Part shown: positions 1-8,430 of the stretch, piece after piece | How positions within the stretch are numbered: the first letter of the stretch is position 1 | Layout: every line of letters begins with the position of its first letter | Source: Planctomycetota bacterium | GTDB taxonomy: Bacteria; Planctomycetota; Phycisphaerae; WQYP01 | NCBI GenBank assembly: GCA_021805985.1 | Contig: JAJZDN010000027.1 | Coordinates: 1 to 46,167 of the forward strand | Length of the DNA stretch: 46,167 nt | Direction of reading: 5' to 3' | Position numbers and translations under genes: made by a program | Notes under the pieces: model-generated | Database searches by the model: none | Told to the model about the DNA's origin: nothing | What the model saw: only the letters and a program-made list of their open reading frames with translations

Positions 1-84
1 TGAATTTTTTACATCCACCGTTTTATGCCTGGCATGAGCGCCATTTCGCAACCGTGTGAGCATGTCCGCAATCGTATCGGTCAT
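1..84 (-). CDS. rpsH: 30S ribosomal protein S8, N-terminal part (cut by window edge)
   Basis: The first 28 codons read from the ATG at 84 down to base 1 and begin MTDTIADMLTRLRNG, the usual start of S8, a primary 16S rRNA-binding protein of the small subunit. A GAGGA Shine-Dalgarno lies 5 nt upstream of the ATG. It follows rpsN by 60 nt, the standard S14-S8 order of the spc operon. The rest of the gene lies outside the window. Confidence 0.93.
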   Translation of the reverse strand, partial: MTDTIADMLTRLRNGAHARHKTVDVKNS

Positions 85-144
85 GATGTCCTCTTGATTC
101 TGCTTTCGCCGTTCAAATCCAACACTTCAATATACCAGTTCGAC

Positions 145-414
145 TTACCAGGAACTCTTTCTCATTCCCGGAATTTTGCCGTCGGACGCCAGTTGCCGCA
201 GCATAATACGTGACACCCGGAACTTCCGGTAATAGCCACGACGCCGACCCGTCAATTCGCACCGCCGCGCCAACCGCGTGGCACTGGAATCACGCGGCAG
301 CTTCGCAAGAGCCACGTAATTCTTTTCTTTTTTGAGCTTCCGCCGCAATTCGGCATACTGCTCAACCAAAGCCTGTCGTTTTTTAAACCGGTTTATCCAC
401 GCTGTTGTTGCCAT
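145..414 (-). CDS. rpsN: 30S ribosomal protein S14
   Basis: An 89-residue basic protein of the small-subunit head, near the usual length of the long S14 form. The C-terminal half carries [16 protein letters not shown] followed by [22 protein letters not shown], the S14 signature and terminus. Only one cysteine is present, so it is the zinc-free (C-) type rather than the CxxC form. It lies between rplE and rpsH in the same orientation, as in most spc operons. Confidence 0.97.
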   Translation of the reverse strand: MATTAWINRFKKRQALVEQYAELRRKLKKEKNYVALAKLPRDSSATRLARRCELTGRRRGYYRKFRVSRIMLRQLASDGKIPGMRKSSW

Positions 415-504
415 ATTCTACGCCTGACTTAAAAACTCTTAATACCTGTCTATTCTTCACAACCGCTGACATCAGCGGCCTGTGGCATCCTGCATAACAC
501 CGAA

Positions 505-1248
505 TCAGCCGGCCTTACGCGCTTTCGACTCTTCCTGATCATGCTGGAATGGCATACCGAGAAACTTCAACAATGCCAATCCACTCTTATCATCGCGGGC
601 CGTTGTCACGATGGTGATGGCCAAGCCCTGATGGAAGGTAACGCGGTCGGTTTGCACTTCCGGAAACACCGTCTGTTCGGTGAGGCCAAGGTTATAATTG
701 CCCTGGCCGTCGAACGCGTTGGTTCTCAAACCCCGGAAATCCTTCACGCGCGGGATGGCCAGCGTGATTAACCGATCCATGAATTCCCACATGCGTTGTC
801 CACGCAAAGTTACTTTGGCACCGATTTCCATACCCTGCCGCAACTTGAAGTTTGATACGCTCTTGCGAGCCTGGCAAACCACCGCCTTTTGGCCGGCGAT
901 CTGTGTTAATTCCTTGATCGCTGCTTCGAGCCGGGGCTTTTCGGTAATCGCTTTGCCCAAGCCAGCGCTGATCACCACTTTGGTGATGCGCGGGATGGCC
1001 ATACGATTTTTGATTCCCAACTCTTTGGCCAGAGCCGGGGCGATTTCTTCGTTGTAGCGCTTAAATAACCGCGGCGAGTAGCCGTCGGGAAAAGCCTGGG
1101 CCTTACCGGATTCTACCACTTCAGCGGAAGATTCCTTTTTTGCGCCGGCCTTCTCCGCTTTCTTTGCGGATTTAGCGGCCTTGGCGGCCTCAATTTGTTC
1201 CGCAGTAGGAGCAGACTTTACTTTTTTTTCTTTTTCTTCTTTTGCCAT
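505..1248 (-). CDS. rplE: 50S ribosomal protein L5 with a Lys/Ala-rich N-terminal extension
   Basis: The core begins near SPRLFKRYNEEIAPALAKELG and ends with the L5 C-terminus (KSGLALLKFLGMPF). L5 binds 5S rRNA and contacts the P-site tRNA in the central protuberance. I chose the ATG at 1248 (MAKEEKEKK, 247 aa) because AGAGG lies 10 nt upstream of it; the ATG at 1257 abuts that site. About 55 residues, rich in Lys, Ala and Glu, precede the conserved core, so the protein is clearly longer than the usual ~180 aa. The extension looks disordered and basic, and may contact rRNA; that role is inference. Confidence 0.96.
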   Translation of the reverse strand: MAKEEKEKKVKSAPTAEQIEAAKAAKSAKKAEKAGAKKESSAEVVESGKAQAFPDGYSPRLFKRYNEEIAPALAKELGIKNRMAIPRITKVVISAGLGKAITEKPRLEAAIKELTQIAGQKAVVCQARKSVSNFKLRQGMEIGAKVTLRGQRMWEFMDRLITLAIPRVKDFRGLRTNAFDGQGNYNLGLTEQTVFPEVQTDRVTFHQGLAITIVTTARDDKSGLALLKFLGMPFQHDQEESKARKAG

Positions 1249-1291
1249 AATTTCCATACCTCTGTATTTTTTGTTTTATCCGGTGGTTGGC

Positions 1292-1621
1292 TTAAGCTCG
1301 GCCAACAACGCCCAGATCTGCGCCGGTTTTGGCCGCAACGCGGTGCTTCTGTCCATCGCGCACCACAAACTTGACCCGGCAACCTTTATTGGTGGTTGGA
1401 TCAACCGGTTGGACCTTGCCTAACGCCAACGGAGCCGGCTTTTGGATGCGCCCGCCCCGACGGTTGCGCTCGGTGGGCCGGATATGCTTCCATTTGACGT
1501 TAATGCCCTCTACCAGCACGAGCTGTTTATCGGGATATACCGCCAACACTTTGCCCGTGCGGCCACGATCGGCGCCCGAGCGAACCATTACCAGATCATC
1601 TTTGCGTATACGTGCTGCCAT
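1292..1621 (-). CDS. rplX: 50S ribosomal protein L24
   Basis: A 109-residue protein with the N-terminal KOW motif (KDDLVMVRSGADRGRTGKVL, about residues 8-27) typical of L24, an assembly initiator that binds 23S rRNA domain I near the tunnel exit. The stretch IQKPAPLALGKVQPVDP matches the conserved L24 middle. It sits between rplN and rplE with short gaps and the same orientation, in the standard spc order. Length and motif agree with the family. Confidence 0.97.
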   Translation of the reverse strand: MAARIRKDDLVMVRSGADRGRTGKVLAVYPDKQLVLVEGINVKWKHIRPTERNRRGGRIQKPAPLALGKVQPVDPTTNKGCRVKFVVRDGQKHRVAAKTGADLGVVGRA

Positions 1622-1657
1622 AATTCAGACCATCCTTCAACGGCACTTTGCGCCGCT

Positions 1658-2044
1658 TTAAACTACTTCGCTGGCCAGCGATACAATTTTCATAAAGTTC
1701 TTTTCCCGCAGTTCTCGGGCGACCGCCCCGAAAATGCGTGTGCCGCGCGGGGCACTTTCATTATCCACCAGAACCGCGGCGTTACGGTCGAAGCGAACAT
1801 AGCTGCCGTCCGCACGTCGGATCGGCTGGCTGGTGCGGACAATGACCGCTTTAGCAACCTCGCCCTTCTTTACATCGCCATTGGGCATGGCCTTTTTCAC
1901 AGCCACGACAATCAAATCACCGACATTAGCGGTTTTGCGGGTAAATTTTCCGCGTGCCGTCGAGCCGCCGAGGACTTTAATGCACATGACCTGCTTGGCC
2001 CCTGTGTTGTCCGCGACATCAAGTCTTGTCTGTTGTTGAATCAT
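1658..2044 (-). CDS. rplN: 50S ribosomal protein L14
   Basis: A 128-residue protein starting [19 protein letters not shown], the canonical L14 opening, and carrying [17 protein letters not shown] near the C-terminus. L14 sits at the subunit interface, bridges to 16S rRNA and is the docking site for the silencing factor RsfS. It is slightly longer than the usual ~122 aa because of a few extra residues around the [10 protein letters not shown] loop and at the end. It lies between rpsQ and rplX. Confidence 0.98.
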   Translation of the reverse strand: MIQQQTRLDVADNTGAKQVMCIKVLGGSTARGKFTRKTANVGDLIVVAVKKAMPNGDVKKGEVAKAVIVRTSQPIRRADGSYVRFDRNAAVLVDNESAPRGTRIFGAVARELREKNFMKIVSLASEVV

Positions 2045-2107
2045 GTTTCACCAGTCCGTTAAGGTCCAGCCGTTTCAGCAACGGCGGGAAAAATTCCATA
2101 AACTCTG

Positions 2108-2485
2108 TTAAGCCTGACCCACCGGAGCGGAGGCCTCTGCATCCTGCTTGCGCCGCTCAAACATCTGCGACGCTTCACCGGTAATAGCCGAGAGATCAAT
2201 CTGTGGCCCGCGGGTGACAATACGAACCAAGCGGTAAGACTTGGTTTTGCTGTACGGGCGGCACTGCATGACTTCTACATGATCACCGATATGGCTTTCA
2301 TTTTTTTCGTCATGCACATGCAGAACGGTTTTGCGTTTGATGTACTTGTTGTACTTGGAATGCCGGGAGAGATATTCAAAAACCACTTTGCGGGTTTTAT
2401 TGACCTTATCCCCGGTTACCATACCAACAATGCGCGAACGCAGCACGCGAGAGGGTTTCTGTGTTGTATTGTTTTCACTGGTCAT
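2108..2485 (-). CDS. rpsQ: 30S ribosomal protein S17, extended at both ends
   Basis: The core VLRSRIVGMVTGDKVNKTRKV and IGDHVEVMQCRPYSKTKSYRLVRIV is S17, an early-binding OB-fold protein of the small-subunit body. I start it at the ATG at 2485, with AGGA 6 nt upstream; an in-frame TTG at 2503 is less likely. At about 125 aa it exceeds the usual ~85 aa, with roughly 12 extra residues at the N-terminus and about 30 acidic/Gln-rich ones at the C-terminus. rpmC lies upstream and rplN downstream. Confidence 0.96.
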   Translation of the reverse strand: MTSENNTTQKPSRVLRSRIVGMVTGDKVNKTRKVVFEYLSRHSKYNKYIKRKTVLHVHDEKNESHIGDHVEVMQCRPYSKTKSYRLVRIVTRGPQIDLSAITGEASQMFERRKQDAEASAPVGQA

Positions 2486-2512
2486 ATTATATCCTGCTGA
2501 CAAAATTACAAC

Positions 2513-2734
2513 TTAACTCGCCTGGCCCTGGAGGCTTCGCTGATGCACAAGCGTGCGGATACGTGCTATTTCCTTCCGGTTCTTCCGGAAGAGCGACGTA
2601 TCTTTCAGACCGCCATTAACGCGCTGTACGCGTAAATCATACATACTTCTCCGCAGTTCGGCCTCACGGGTCTTCAACTGCGTCTCATCGAGCTTCCGAA
2701 GCTCATCGAGCATTTGCTTAGTTTTTGTTGCCAT
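2513..2734 (-). CDS. rpmC: 50S ribosomal protein L29
   Basis: A 73-residue, mostly helical protein with the L29 pattern: LDELRKLDETQLKTREAELRR, then LRVQRVNGGLKDTSLFRKNRKEIARIRTLVHQR. L29 lies at the polypeptide exit tunnel and helps bind trigger factor and SRP. It is placed between rplP and rpsQ as in nearly all bacteria. Confidence 0.96.
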   Translation of the reverse strand: MATKTKQMLDELRKLDETQLKTREAELRRSMYDLRVQRVNGGLKDTSLFRKNRKEIARIRTLVHQRSLQGQAS

Positions 2735-2762
2735 GCGTCACCTTTGCCTGTCCGCTTACGTA

Positions 2763-3182
2763 TTACATTGTGTGGCGGCGTTGCACAAACCGGGTACGAA
2801 CCGGCATTTTGCACGCCACGCGGGAAAACGCCCGCCGCGCCACAGTTTCATCCACACCGGCGATCTCAAACATCACCGTACCGGGTTTCACTTCCGCTGC
2901 CCAGAATTCAGGTTCACCTTTTCCGGTTCCCATTCGGGTTTCCAGCGGCTTTTTGGAAAAGCTCTTGTGCGGGAAAATCCGGATATACACCCGTCCTTCA
3001 CGCGCCAGATAATGGCTGCAGGCCATACGGCCGGCTTCAATCTGCCGGCCGGTGATGCGGCCTGGCTCCAGCGATTGAAGAGCATATTCACCGAAGCTTA
3101 CCTTGTTGCCTCGGGTGGCATTGCCCTTCATGATTCCGCGCTGTTGTTTGCGCCATTTTACTCGTGCCGGCATCATCGCCAT
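2763..3182 (-). CDS. rplP: 50S ribosomal protein L16
   Basis: A 139-residue protein with the L16 hallmarks: PARVKWRKQQRG near the start, GRITGRQIEAGRMA in the centre, and GKGEPEFWAAEVKPGTVMFE. L16 stabilises the peptidyl-transferase region and A-site tRNA. The ATG at 3182 has GAGGAG 8 nt upstream and is preferred over the internal Met codons. The gene lies between rpsC and rpmC. Confidence 0.97.
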   Translation of the reverse strand: MAMMPARVKWRKQQRGIMKGNATRGNKVSFGEYALQSLEPGRITGRQIEAGRMACSHYLAREGRVYIRIFPHKSFSKKPLETRMGTGKGEPEFWAAEVKPGTVMFEIAGVDETVARRAFSRVACKMPVRTRFVQRRHTM

Positions 3183-3244
3183 GCTTATTACTCCTCATAC
3201 CCGTTTGACACCGCAAACAGGTCTAACACTTATAACTTCCAGCA

Positions 3245-3946
3245 TCACCGACGACGTGGCCGCCGGGGTGCACGACCCGCTCCGGCTGCTTCTGCAGCGG
3301 CATCGAGATCGGCATATAAACCACGATAGATCCAGACTTTAATGCCAATGACACCATAGGGGGTTTGGCAATGCACCAGTCCGTAAGAAATACTCGCCTG
3401 CAAGGTGTGCAGCGGGATACTTCCGGAAATGTGCTTTTCTACCCGGGCAATTTCAGCACCGCCGATGCGGCCTGAAACTTGAATTTTGATACCCAGAGCA
3501 CCGGCGTTCATCGCGCCTTCCGCCTTCTGCTTGAGCACCCGGCGGAACGAGGCCCGCTTTTTCAACTGCTCAGCAATACCTTCGGCTACAAGCTTGGCGT
3601 CCCGGTCTGGATTGCCAATTTCGGCGATTTCCACCTTCACCTTGCGGCGGGTAAGGTCTTCCAGGGCATCGCGGAGTTTATCCACTTCCGCCCCCTTGGG
3701 CCCGATGACCACGCCGGGCCGAGCGGTATGCAGAATTACTTTCAGCTCTTCGCGTGTGCGCTCAATTTCCGTGCGCGCTACAGCAGCATATGGCGGCTTA
3801 CGATTAAGCCGTTCATCCACGAATTCACGAATCTTCTGGTCTTCCACCAGCAACTCACCAAAGAGTTTCTTGGGTGCAAACCAGCGGCTGGACCAGCCTT
3901 CGGTTATCCCGGTTCGAAATCCGATTGGATTAATCTTCTGACCCAT
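3245..3946 (-). CDS. rpsC: 30S ribosomal protein S3
   Basis: A 233-residue protein starting MGQKINPIGFRTGI, with the KH domain (VILHTARPGVVIGPKGAEV, about residues 70-88) and the C-terminal S3 domain (GALGIKIQVSGRIGGAEIAR). S3 forms part of the mRNA entry channel and has helicase activity on incoming mRNA. It ends in a short Arg/Pro/Ala tail (RAPRRPRRR). It lies between rplV and rplP. Confidence 0.98.
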   Translation of the reverse strand: MGQKINPIGFRTGITEGWSSRWFAPKKLFGELLVEDQKIREFVDERLNRKPPYAAVARTEIERTREELKVILHTARPGVVIGPKGAEVDKLRDALEDLTRRKVKVEIAEIGNPDRDAKLVAEGIAEQLKKRASFRRVLKQKAEGAMNAGALGIKIQVSGRIGGAEIARVEKHISGSIPLHTLQASISYGLVHCQTPYGVIGIKVWIYRGLYADLDAAAEAAGAGRAPRRPRRR

Positions 3947-4039
3947 GTTTACCTCTTCACTGCCGGGCTTTTGCTAATCGCGAGCACCGGATTGGGTATT
4001 TCCGCCTGACCTTACCCCGGTCTGGCATACATTACACGT

Positions 4040-4450
4040 TTATGCCGCCTTAGCTTTCGCGGCGCGCGGTTTGCGCTTATTTTTTTTACGTTCAACCAGA
4101 GCCTCCGCCCGCTGCTGGGCACCTTCGTCCACTCCAATGGTGATGTGGGAGGTACGTTTGAGAATGCGATAGCTCTTGCCGCGATCCTTGGGCATCATGC
4201 GTTTGGCAATCGGGCCTGGATCACAAAACGATTGTGAAACGTAAAGATCCCCGACATCCACCTGCTTTTCATCCGCACTGGCGACCGCCGCCTGCAGGAC
4301 CTTCCCTACCATGATCGCGGCCCGCTTTTTGGAAAACTTCAACAGATTAAAAGCCTCATCCACCGGCTTGCCGCGAATGAGATCCGCAACCAGTCGAGCC
4401 TTACGCGGCGCGATTTTGGCGAATCGCCATGTTGATACAAAGTTAGCCAT
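4040..4450 (-). CDS. rplV: 50S ribosomal protein L22
   Basis: The protein carries RFAKIAPRKARLVADLIRGK and the later MPKDRGKSYRILKRTSHITI, the L22 signatures; its beta-hairpin lines the exit tunnel. I start it at the ATG at 4450 (MANFVSTWR, 136 aa), 7 nt after AGAGGA; the in-frame TTG at 4456 overlaps that spacing. The C-terminus carries an extra basic Lys/Ala tail beyond the usual ~110 aa. It is followed downstream by rpsC. Confidence 0.96.
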   Translation of the reverse strand: MANFVSTWRFAKIAPRKARLVADLIRGKPVDEAFNLLKFSKKRAAIMVGKVLQAAVASADEKQVDVGDLYVSQSFCDPGPIAKRMMPKDRGKSYRILKRTSHITIGVDEGAQQRAEALVERKKNKRKPRAAKAKAA

Positions 4451-4525
4451 ATCCAAATCCTCTTTGCTTTGCCGAAAAGCCCGGACAAGATTTTCTTGCC
4501 CGACCGTTTAGCGATCAAGCCCGTA

Positions 4526-4804
4526 TCAGGCTGCTTCTTCCTTCTTGACCATCGTATGCCCTTTGAAGGTGCGCGTTGGCGCAAATTCGCCGAGCTTATG
4601 GCCTACCATGTCCTCAGTAATAAACACGCGTACATGGGTCTTGCCGTTATGCACCATAAAGGTGTGGCCGACAAAATCCGGCACAACCGTGCTGGCGCGG
4701 GACCAGGTTTTGATCGCATCCTTAGCGTTGCGCTCATTAAGCCGGTTGACCTTCTCCAGCAGGTGATACGCAACAAACGGGCCTTTTTTCGAGCTTCGAC
4801 TCAT
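4526..4804 (-). CDS. rpsS: 30S ribosomal protein S19
   Basis: A 92-residue protein beginning [19 protein letters not shown], with [22 protein letters not shown] and [16 protein letters not shown], both conserved in S19. S19 forms a complex with S13 in the head and contacts the A-site tRNA region. It lies between rplB and rplV as in the S10 operon. The length is normal. Confidence 0.98.
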   Translation of the reverse strand: MSRSSKKGPFVAYHLLEKVNRLNERNAKDAIKTWSRASTVVPDFVGHTFMVHNGKTHVRVFITEDMVGHKLGEFAPTRTFKGHTMVKKEEAA

Positions 4805-4882
4805 GAATTCCTCGCTCTATCGAGCAACTTTCATCTATCCGGGCCGCACCAGCACGCCCGGAACCTACAATCTTGTTACACC

Positions 4883-5749
4883 TTAACGTCTACGCAGAAC
4901 CGATTCACCATAACGCACAGTCATGCGGCGACGCATAATTTTGCTGGAAGAATTCTTCCGCGGATTACGGGTTTTTCCACCCTTGGCCGGCACGCCCCAT
5001 TTGCTTACCGGATGGCGACCACCGCCAGAACGACCTTCACCACCACCCAGCGGATGGCTTACGGGGTTCTGCGCCACGCCGCGCACACTCGGGCGGATAC
5101 CGCGATAACGCATGCGGCCGGCCTTACCCCAACGGATATTAAACCAGTCCGCATTGCCGATTTGCCCGATGGTGGCCCGGCATTTCCAGTTAATTTGCCG
5201 GACTTCACCGGAAGGCAACTGAATGGTGGCATGGCCGGCGTCTTTACCGATCAGCCGCGCCACACCGCCGGCGCTTCGGACAATTTGTCCGCCTTGGCCA
5301 GGCTTCATTTCAATATTATGAATTTCAATACCCACTGGGACGATTTCAAGAGGCATCGCGTTGCCGGGAGTTTTTTCAATGTCAGGCCGGGTTCCGCTTT
5401 CAATAGCGTCACCGACTTTTACACCCTGAGGTGCCAGGATATAGCGTTTTTCACCGTCGGCATATAGCAGCAGTGCAATAAATGAGCTGCGGTTGGGATC
5501 ATATTCAATGGATCCAACTTTGGCTGCAATACCATCTTTGTTGCGCTTAAAGTCAATGCGACGATAAAGCTGTTTATGGCCGCCGCCAATGTGCCGGCAG
5601 GTAATCCATCCGCGATGGTTGCGTCCGCCGGTTTTCACCTTGGGTTCGGTCAGCGATTTTTCCGGCTCATTGCGAGTCAATTCGGCAAATGCGTTGACGG
5701 AGCTGAAGCGTCGTCCCGCGGAAGTCGGTTTGTATATTTTAATTGGCAT
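4883..5749 (-). CDS. rplB: 50S ribosomal protein L2
   Basis: A 288-residue protein starting [18 protein letters not shown], with the RNA-binding OB and SH3-like domains and the C-terminal [21 protein letters not shown] loop that reaches toward the peptidyl-transferase centre. The His of the conserved HP-GGGEG motif is present, with Leu where many bacteria have the second His. L2 is needed for subunit joining and peptidyl transfer. It lies between rplW and rpsS and is close to the usual ~275 aa. Confidence 0.98.
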   Translation of the reverse strand: MPIKIYKPTSAGRRFSSVNAFAELTRNEPEKSLTEPKVKTGGRNHRGWITCRHIGGGHKQLYRRIDFKRNKDGIAAKVGSIEYDPNRSSFIALLLYADGEKRYILAPQGVKVGDAIESGTRPDIEKTPGNAMPLEIVPVGIEIHNIEMKPGQGGQIVRSAGGVARLIGKDAGHATIQLPSGEVRQINWKCRATIGQIGNADWFNIRWGKAGRMRYRGIRPSVRGVAQNPVSHPLGGGEGRSGGGRHPVSKWGVPAKGGKTRNPRKNSSSKIMRRRMTVRYGESVLRRR

Positions 5750-5814
5750 GATTCACTCACTGATCAAAGCCACCGGCATCGGCGGCATAAATTCCTGATC
5801 CAAACTGTTACCGT

Positions 5815-6099
5815 TCAATATATTTCGATCTTTTCATCCGCATGGACTTTCACGATCGCCTTCTTCCAGGAAGGCGTAATTTTTTCGCCCGTTTTGGTGC
5901 GCTTCGGCTTGCCCGCCACCACCACAGTTCTCACCGCTTCAACATGCACGTGGTAAAGCGACTCAATCGCTTTTTTGATAAGCCCCTTATCCGCACGGTC
6001 ATCTACCTCAAAGGTATAGCTGTTGCGGGTATTACCAAAATGGGCGGTTTTTTCCGTTACCACAGGCCTGCGGATGATTTCGGTTAATTCAAGTTCCAT
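5815..6099 (-). CDS. rplW: 50S ribosomal protein L23
   Basis: A 94-residue protein with IIRRPVVTEKTAHF near the start and YTFEVDDRADKGLIKKAIE in the middle, matching L23, the tunnel-exit protein that docks trigger factor and SRP. Its C-terminal strand (KVHADEKIEIY) is typical. It lies between rplD and rplB, as expected for the S10 cluster. Confidence 0.96.
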   Translation of the reverse strand: MELELTEIIRRPVVTEKTAHFGNTRNSYTFEVDDRADKGLIKKAIESLYHVHVEAVRTVVVAGKPKRTKTGEKITPSWKKAIVKVHADEKIEIY

Positions 6100-6150
6100 G
6101 ATTTACGTCCTGTTTCTTTTACCTTACTTCGGACCATCGCCAAGCCGCTG

Positions 6151-6792
6151 TTACGATTTCTTTTCCGCCGGTTTGGCGGCATTGAGAACACCCTCAAGTG
6201 CATCACGCGTCATCAGAAGCGTTTGCGACTGGAGAATGTCATACGCATTAAGTTCGGCCGCCGGCTTAATGGTGGCCGTTGGAATATTACGCGTTGATTT
6301 TAATAAATTCTGATCCACGCCCACCGGAGCAATCAACACCGTGCGTTCCACCTGCATGGCGAGAAGCACTTTGGTCATTTCTTTGGTTTTACAGGTGGGT
6401 ACAGTGAGTTGATCGAGAATTTTGAGCGTATTGGATTGAATCTTAGCAAGAATGGCGTTATTGCGGGCCAGGCGACGTTGTTGAATCGGCATGGACTGAC
6501 GGAATTCGCGTGGCTTTTTGCCAAACGCCATACCGCCGCCCTTCATGACGTTGGTCCGCAGATTACCACGACGGGCGTTGCCAGTGTGCTTCTGGGCATA
6601 CAACTTTTTCGTCGAGCCGGCTACTTCGCCACGGCCTTTGGTCGCAACAGTTCCCTGACGCAAATTAGCATGGTACATCACCACTGCCTGCTTAAGCAAC
6701 GCCGGGCGAACAGTGCCTCCCAACAATGCTTCATCAAGGGAGAACTTGGCCACTTCCTGGCCTGTTTGGTTATATATGGGCAATTCAATCAT
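6151..6792 (-). CDS. rplD: 50S ribosomal protein L4
   Basis: A 213-residue protein with the extended L4 loop (about residues 45-95: GTVATKGRGEVAGSTKKLYAQ, then HTGNARRGN and GGGMAFGKKPREF) that lines the exit tunnel. In Escherichia coli L4 also represses its own S10 operon; whether that holds here is unknown, but a leader hairpin is present upstream of rpsJ. It lies between rplC and rplW. Confidence 0.97.
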   Translation of the reverse strand: MIELPIYNQTGQEVAKFSLDEALLGGTVRPALLKQAVVMYHANLRQGTVATKGRGEVAGSTKKLYAQKHTGNARRGNLRTNVMKGGGMAFGKKPREFRQSMPIQQRRLARNNAILAKIQSNTLKILDQLTVPTCKTKEMTKVLLAMQVERTVLIAPVGVDQNLLKSTRNIPTATIKPAAELNAYDILQSQTLLMTRDALEGVLNAAKPAEKKS

Positions 6793-6854
6793 GAGCCATC
6801 ACCTGATTCTACCGGGCCATGGCTTTTCAGCCGGCCCGTATGTATCACACGTTG

Positions 6855-7547
6855 TTAACCAGCCACCGGAATTTTCTTGGTCTTCGCCTTACGGACAAAT
6901 ACCAAGCCGCCATTAGCGCCCGGTACAGCGCCCTTAATCAGCAGCAAATTTTTTTCTTTATCCACGCCCACCAAGGCAAGATTCCGGGCCGTCACCTGTT
7001 CCACGCCCATGTGGCCAGCCATCTTCTTACCTTTTTTGATACCACGACCGTGGCCTCGCGGAGCCTGACCGCCGCCGATACCGCCCGGCGAACGGTGCTT
7101 ACGCTCCGTACCGTGCGAGGCTGGCTGGCCGCCGAAGTTCCAACGCTTCATAACGCCCTGGAAGCCTTTACCTTTGCTGGTGCCTACAACATCCACCCAT
7201 TTAATGGCGTCAAATGTGGAAACATCCAACGTAGCGCCGGCGGCTACAGTGGGTTTTTCAGTCAGGCGTACTTCACGGAAGAACCGTTTGGCGGTGGTTT
7301 GACCAGTCTTTTTGCAGTGACCGACAATCGGCTTGGTGCTGCGACGGTCTTTGATGTCTTCAAAGCCCAGCTGAATGGCGTTGTAGCCATCCTTGCCTTC
7401 TTCGGTTTTGACCTGTGTTACCACGCATGGACCGGCCTGGACAACCGTGACCGGAATGATCGTTCCGGCGGCGTCATAGACCTGCGTCATACCGACCTTG
7501 CGGCCAAGTAATGCAGCCAATAGATTATTGTTACCATTATCGCTCAT
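6855..7547 (-). CDS. rplC: 50S ribosomal protein L3
   Basis: A 230-residue protein beginning with a short hydrophilic leader and then LLGRKVGMTQVYDAAGTIIPVTVV, the L3 signature, followed by the central loop (KGFQGVMKRWNFGGQPASHG and SPGGIGGGQAPRGHGRG) that reaches the peptidyl-transferase centre. The central Gln that is methylated in Escherichia coli L3 has a counterpart in the GGQPASHG segment. An AGAGG site precedes the ATG. About 260 nt separate it from rpsJ, the largest gap in the cluster. Confidence 0.97.
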   Translation of the reverse strand: MSDNGNNNLLAALLGRKVGMTQVYDAAGTIIPVTVVQAGPCVVTQVKTEEGKDGYNAIQLGFEDIKDRRSTKPIVGHCKKTGQTTAKRFFREVRLTEKPTVAAGATLDVSTFDAIKWVDVVGTSKGKGFQGVMKRWNFGGQPASHGTERKHRSPGGIGGGQAPRGHGRGIKKGKKMAGHMGVEQVTARNLALVGVDKEKNLLLIKGAVPGANGGLVFVRKAKTKKIPVAG

Positions 7548-7809
7548 GGCATACCTCTGCCGTCGTTACGCTCATCTGGGAACCCGTTATCCGTCCGGCG
7601 AGCGGACGATGTCAGGTTCTCCCGGATATCCCGTCCGGCCACACCGAAACGCTTAACGCGTCCCGATAACACCGGCTCTGCGAGGCAAGACCTGCGAACG
7701 TTCCACAAGAACATTGCAACCGGCTTGCCCGAGATCACTCAGGTGGCGATGAACGACGGAATTTAACCGTTTCATGCCGCGTGAAGTAAAAACCCCGATG
7801 GGGCCTTGC
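7548..7809 (-). other. Unusually long rpsJ-rplC intergenic region
   Basis: This 262-nt gap interrupts a cluster whose other gaps are tens of bases. It contains no convincing gene (a 64-codon reading frame at its rplC end lacks family features). Immediately after the rpsJ stop lies a small GC hairpin followed by five U residues. The gap may hold an attenuator or a processing site; that is inference. Confidence 0.5.
7788..7803 (-). terminator. Short hairpin plus U-tract after rpsJ (possible attenuator)
   Basis: Read on the minus strand just after the rpsJ stop: CCCC, loop ATC, GGGG, then TTTTT. A stem of only four G-C pairs makes this a weak intrinsic terminator, more consistent with partial termination or attenuation between rpsJ and the rest of the operon than with full stop. 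Confidence 0.4.
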
Positions 7810-8130
7810 TTACGCCTTGATCTTTACGAACACACCCGCGGGCACCACCAAGCGGTTTAAGGCTTCAATGGTACGGGGGGTGGGTTCCATAATTTCAATA
7901 ACCCGCTTATGGGTGCGGATTTCAAACTGTTCGCGGCTCTTTTTGTCAATATGCGGAGACCGCAAAACAGTAAATTTTTCAATGCGGGTGGGCAGCGGAA
8001 TAGGACCAAACACCTTGGCGCTGGTCCGTTTGGCATGGTCTACAATTTCCTTGGCGGAAGAGTCCAACGCCCGGTGATCGTAGGCTTCCATACGGATGCG
8101 AATTCGTTCATGTGGGGCTGCTGCTGACAT
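7810..8130 (-). CDS. rpsJ: 30S ribosomal protein S10
   Basis: A 106-residue protein with [20 protein letters not shown] near the start, [19 protein letters not shown] in the middle and [20 protein letters not shown] toward the end, all conserved in S10 (NusE). It is a small-subunit head protein and, with NusB, part of the antitermination complex. An AGGA site lies upstream of the ATG at 8130. It is the first gene of the cluster, about 130 nt downstream of a strong promoter. Confidence 0.98.
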   Translation of the reverse strand: MSAAAPHERIRIRMEAYDHRALDSSAKEIVDHAKRTSAKVFGPIPLPTRIEKFTVLRSPHIDKKSREQFEIRTHKRVIEIMEPTPRTIEALNRLVVPAGVFVKIKA

Positions 8131-8184
8131 ACTTATCCTGTCCGTTGTATCCGCTTTACCCGCGTCTTTTCCAATTCAGTTCAT

Positions 8185-8206
8185 GCGATAAACCAATGGT
8201 TTACGC
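8185..8206 (-). promoter_or_regulatory. Stem-loop in the rpsJ leader
   Basis: The 5' leader of the ribosomal transcript contains an inverted repeat of GCGTAAACC and GGTTTATCGC around ATT, giving a 9-10 bp stem with one bulge. It lies about 55 nt upstream of the rpsJ start codon. Autogenous control of S10 operons by a ribosomal protein binding the leader is known in Gammaproteobacteria; whether this hairpin serves such a role is inference. Confidence 0.4.
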
Positions 8207-8265
8207 TGTAATTTCCACTTGCCCGTCCGGCGGATTTCATCCACCGGTCAAAGCCAAGATTCGGT

Positions 8266-8293
8266 AGTATACCTATTTGCCATTTCATGTCAA
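8266..8293 (-). promoter_or_regulatory. Sigma70-type promoter of the S10 ribosomal operon
   Basis: On the minus strand the sequence reads TTGACA (8293-8288), a 16-nt spacer, then TATACT (8271-8266). Both boxes are near-consensus. Transcription would start at about 8258, leaving a leader of roughly 128 nt before rpsJ. Confidence 0.75.
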
Positions 8294-8322
8294 ATATATT
8301 TCAAGGCCAATGGCAGAACGCA

Positions 8323-8408
8323 TAACGAGCGTGGCAATATTCCCCCCCCGCCCGTCCGTGCCGATGTACTTCACAAGGCCGCCGGCTCTCCCGGTGGTGG
8401 AACGCACC
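8323..8408 (+). repeat. Partial copy of a dispersed repeat, shared with 39600-39684
   Basis: This stretch aligns with the left half of the element at 39596-39783: both run from AACG(A/G)GCGTGGCAA through ACTTCACAA(G/A)GCCGCCGGCT to CCGGTGGTGGAACGCACC. The second half of that element and its right inverted repeat are absent here. It lies in the 570-nt region between the rpsJ promoter and the next gene, where I see no coding sequence. Confidence 0.6.
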
Positions 8409-8430
8409 TCGATCGCACTCCGCTGCCGCA

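Noticed and set aside
1442-5467. Long plus-strand reading frames (for example 1442-2062, 2553-3329, 4469-5467)
   Set aside because: They run antisense to ribosomal protein genes and have no family features; they are shadows.
7544-7738. 64-codon frame between rplC and rpsJ as a gene
   Set aside because: No start signal or family features; the region is better seen as untranslated.
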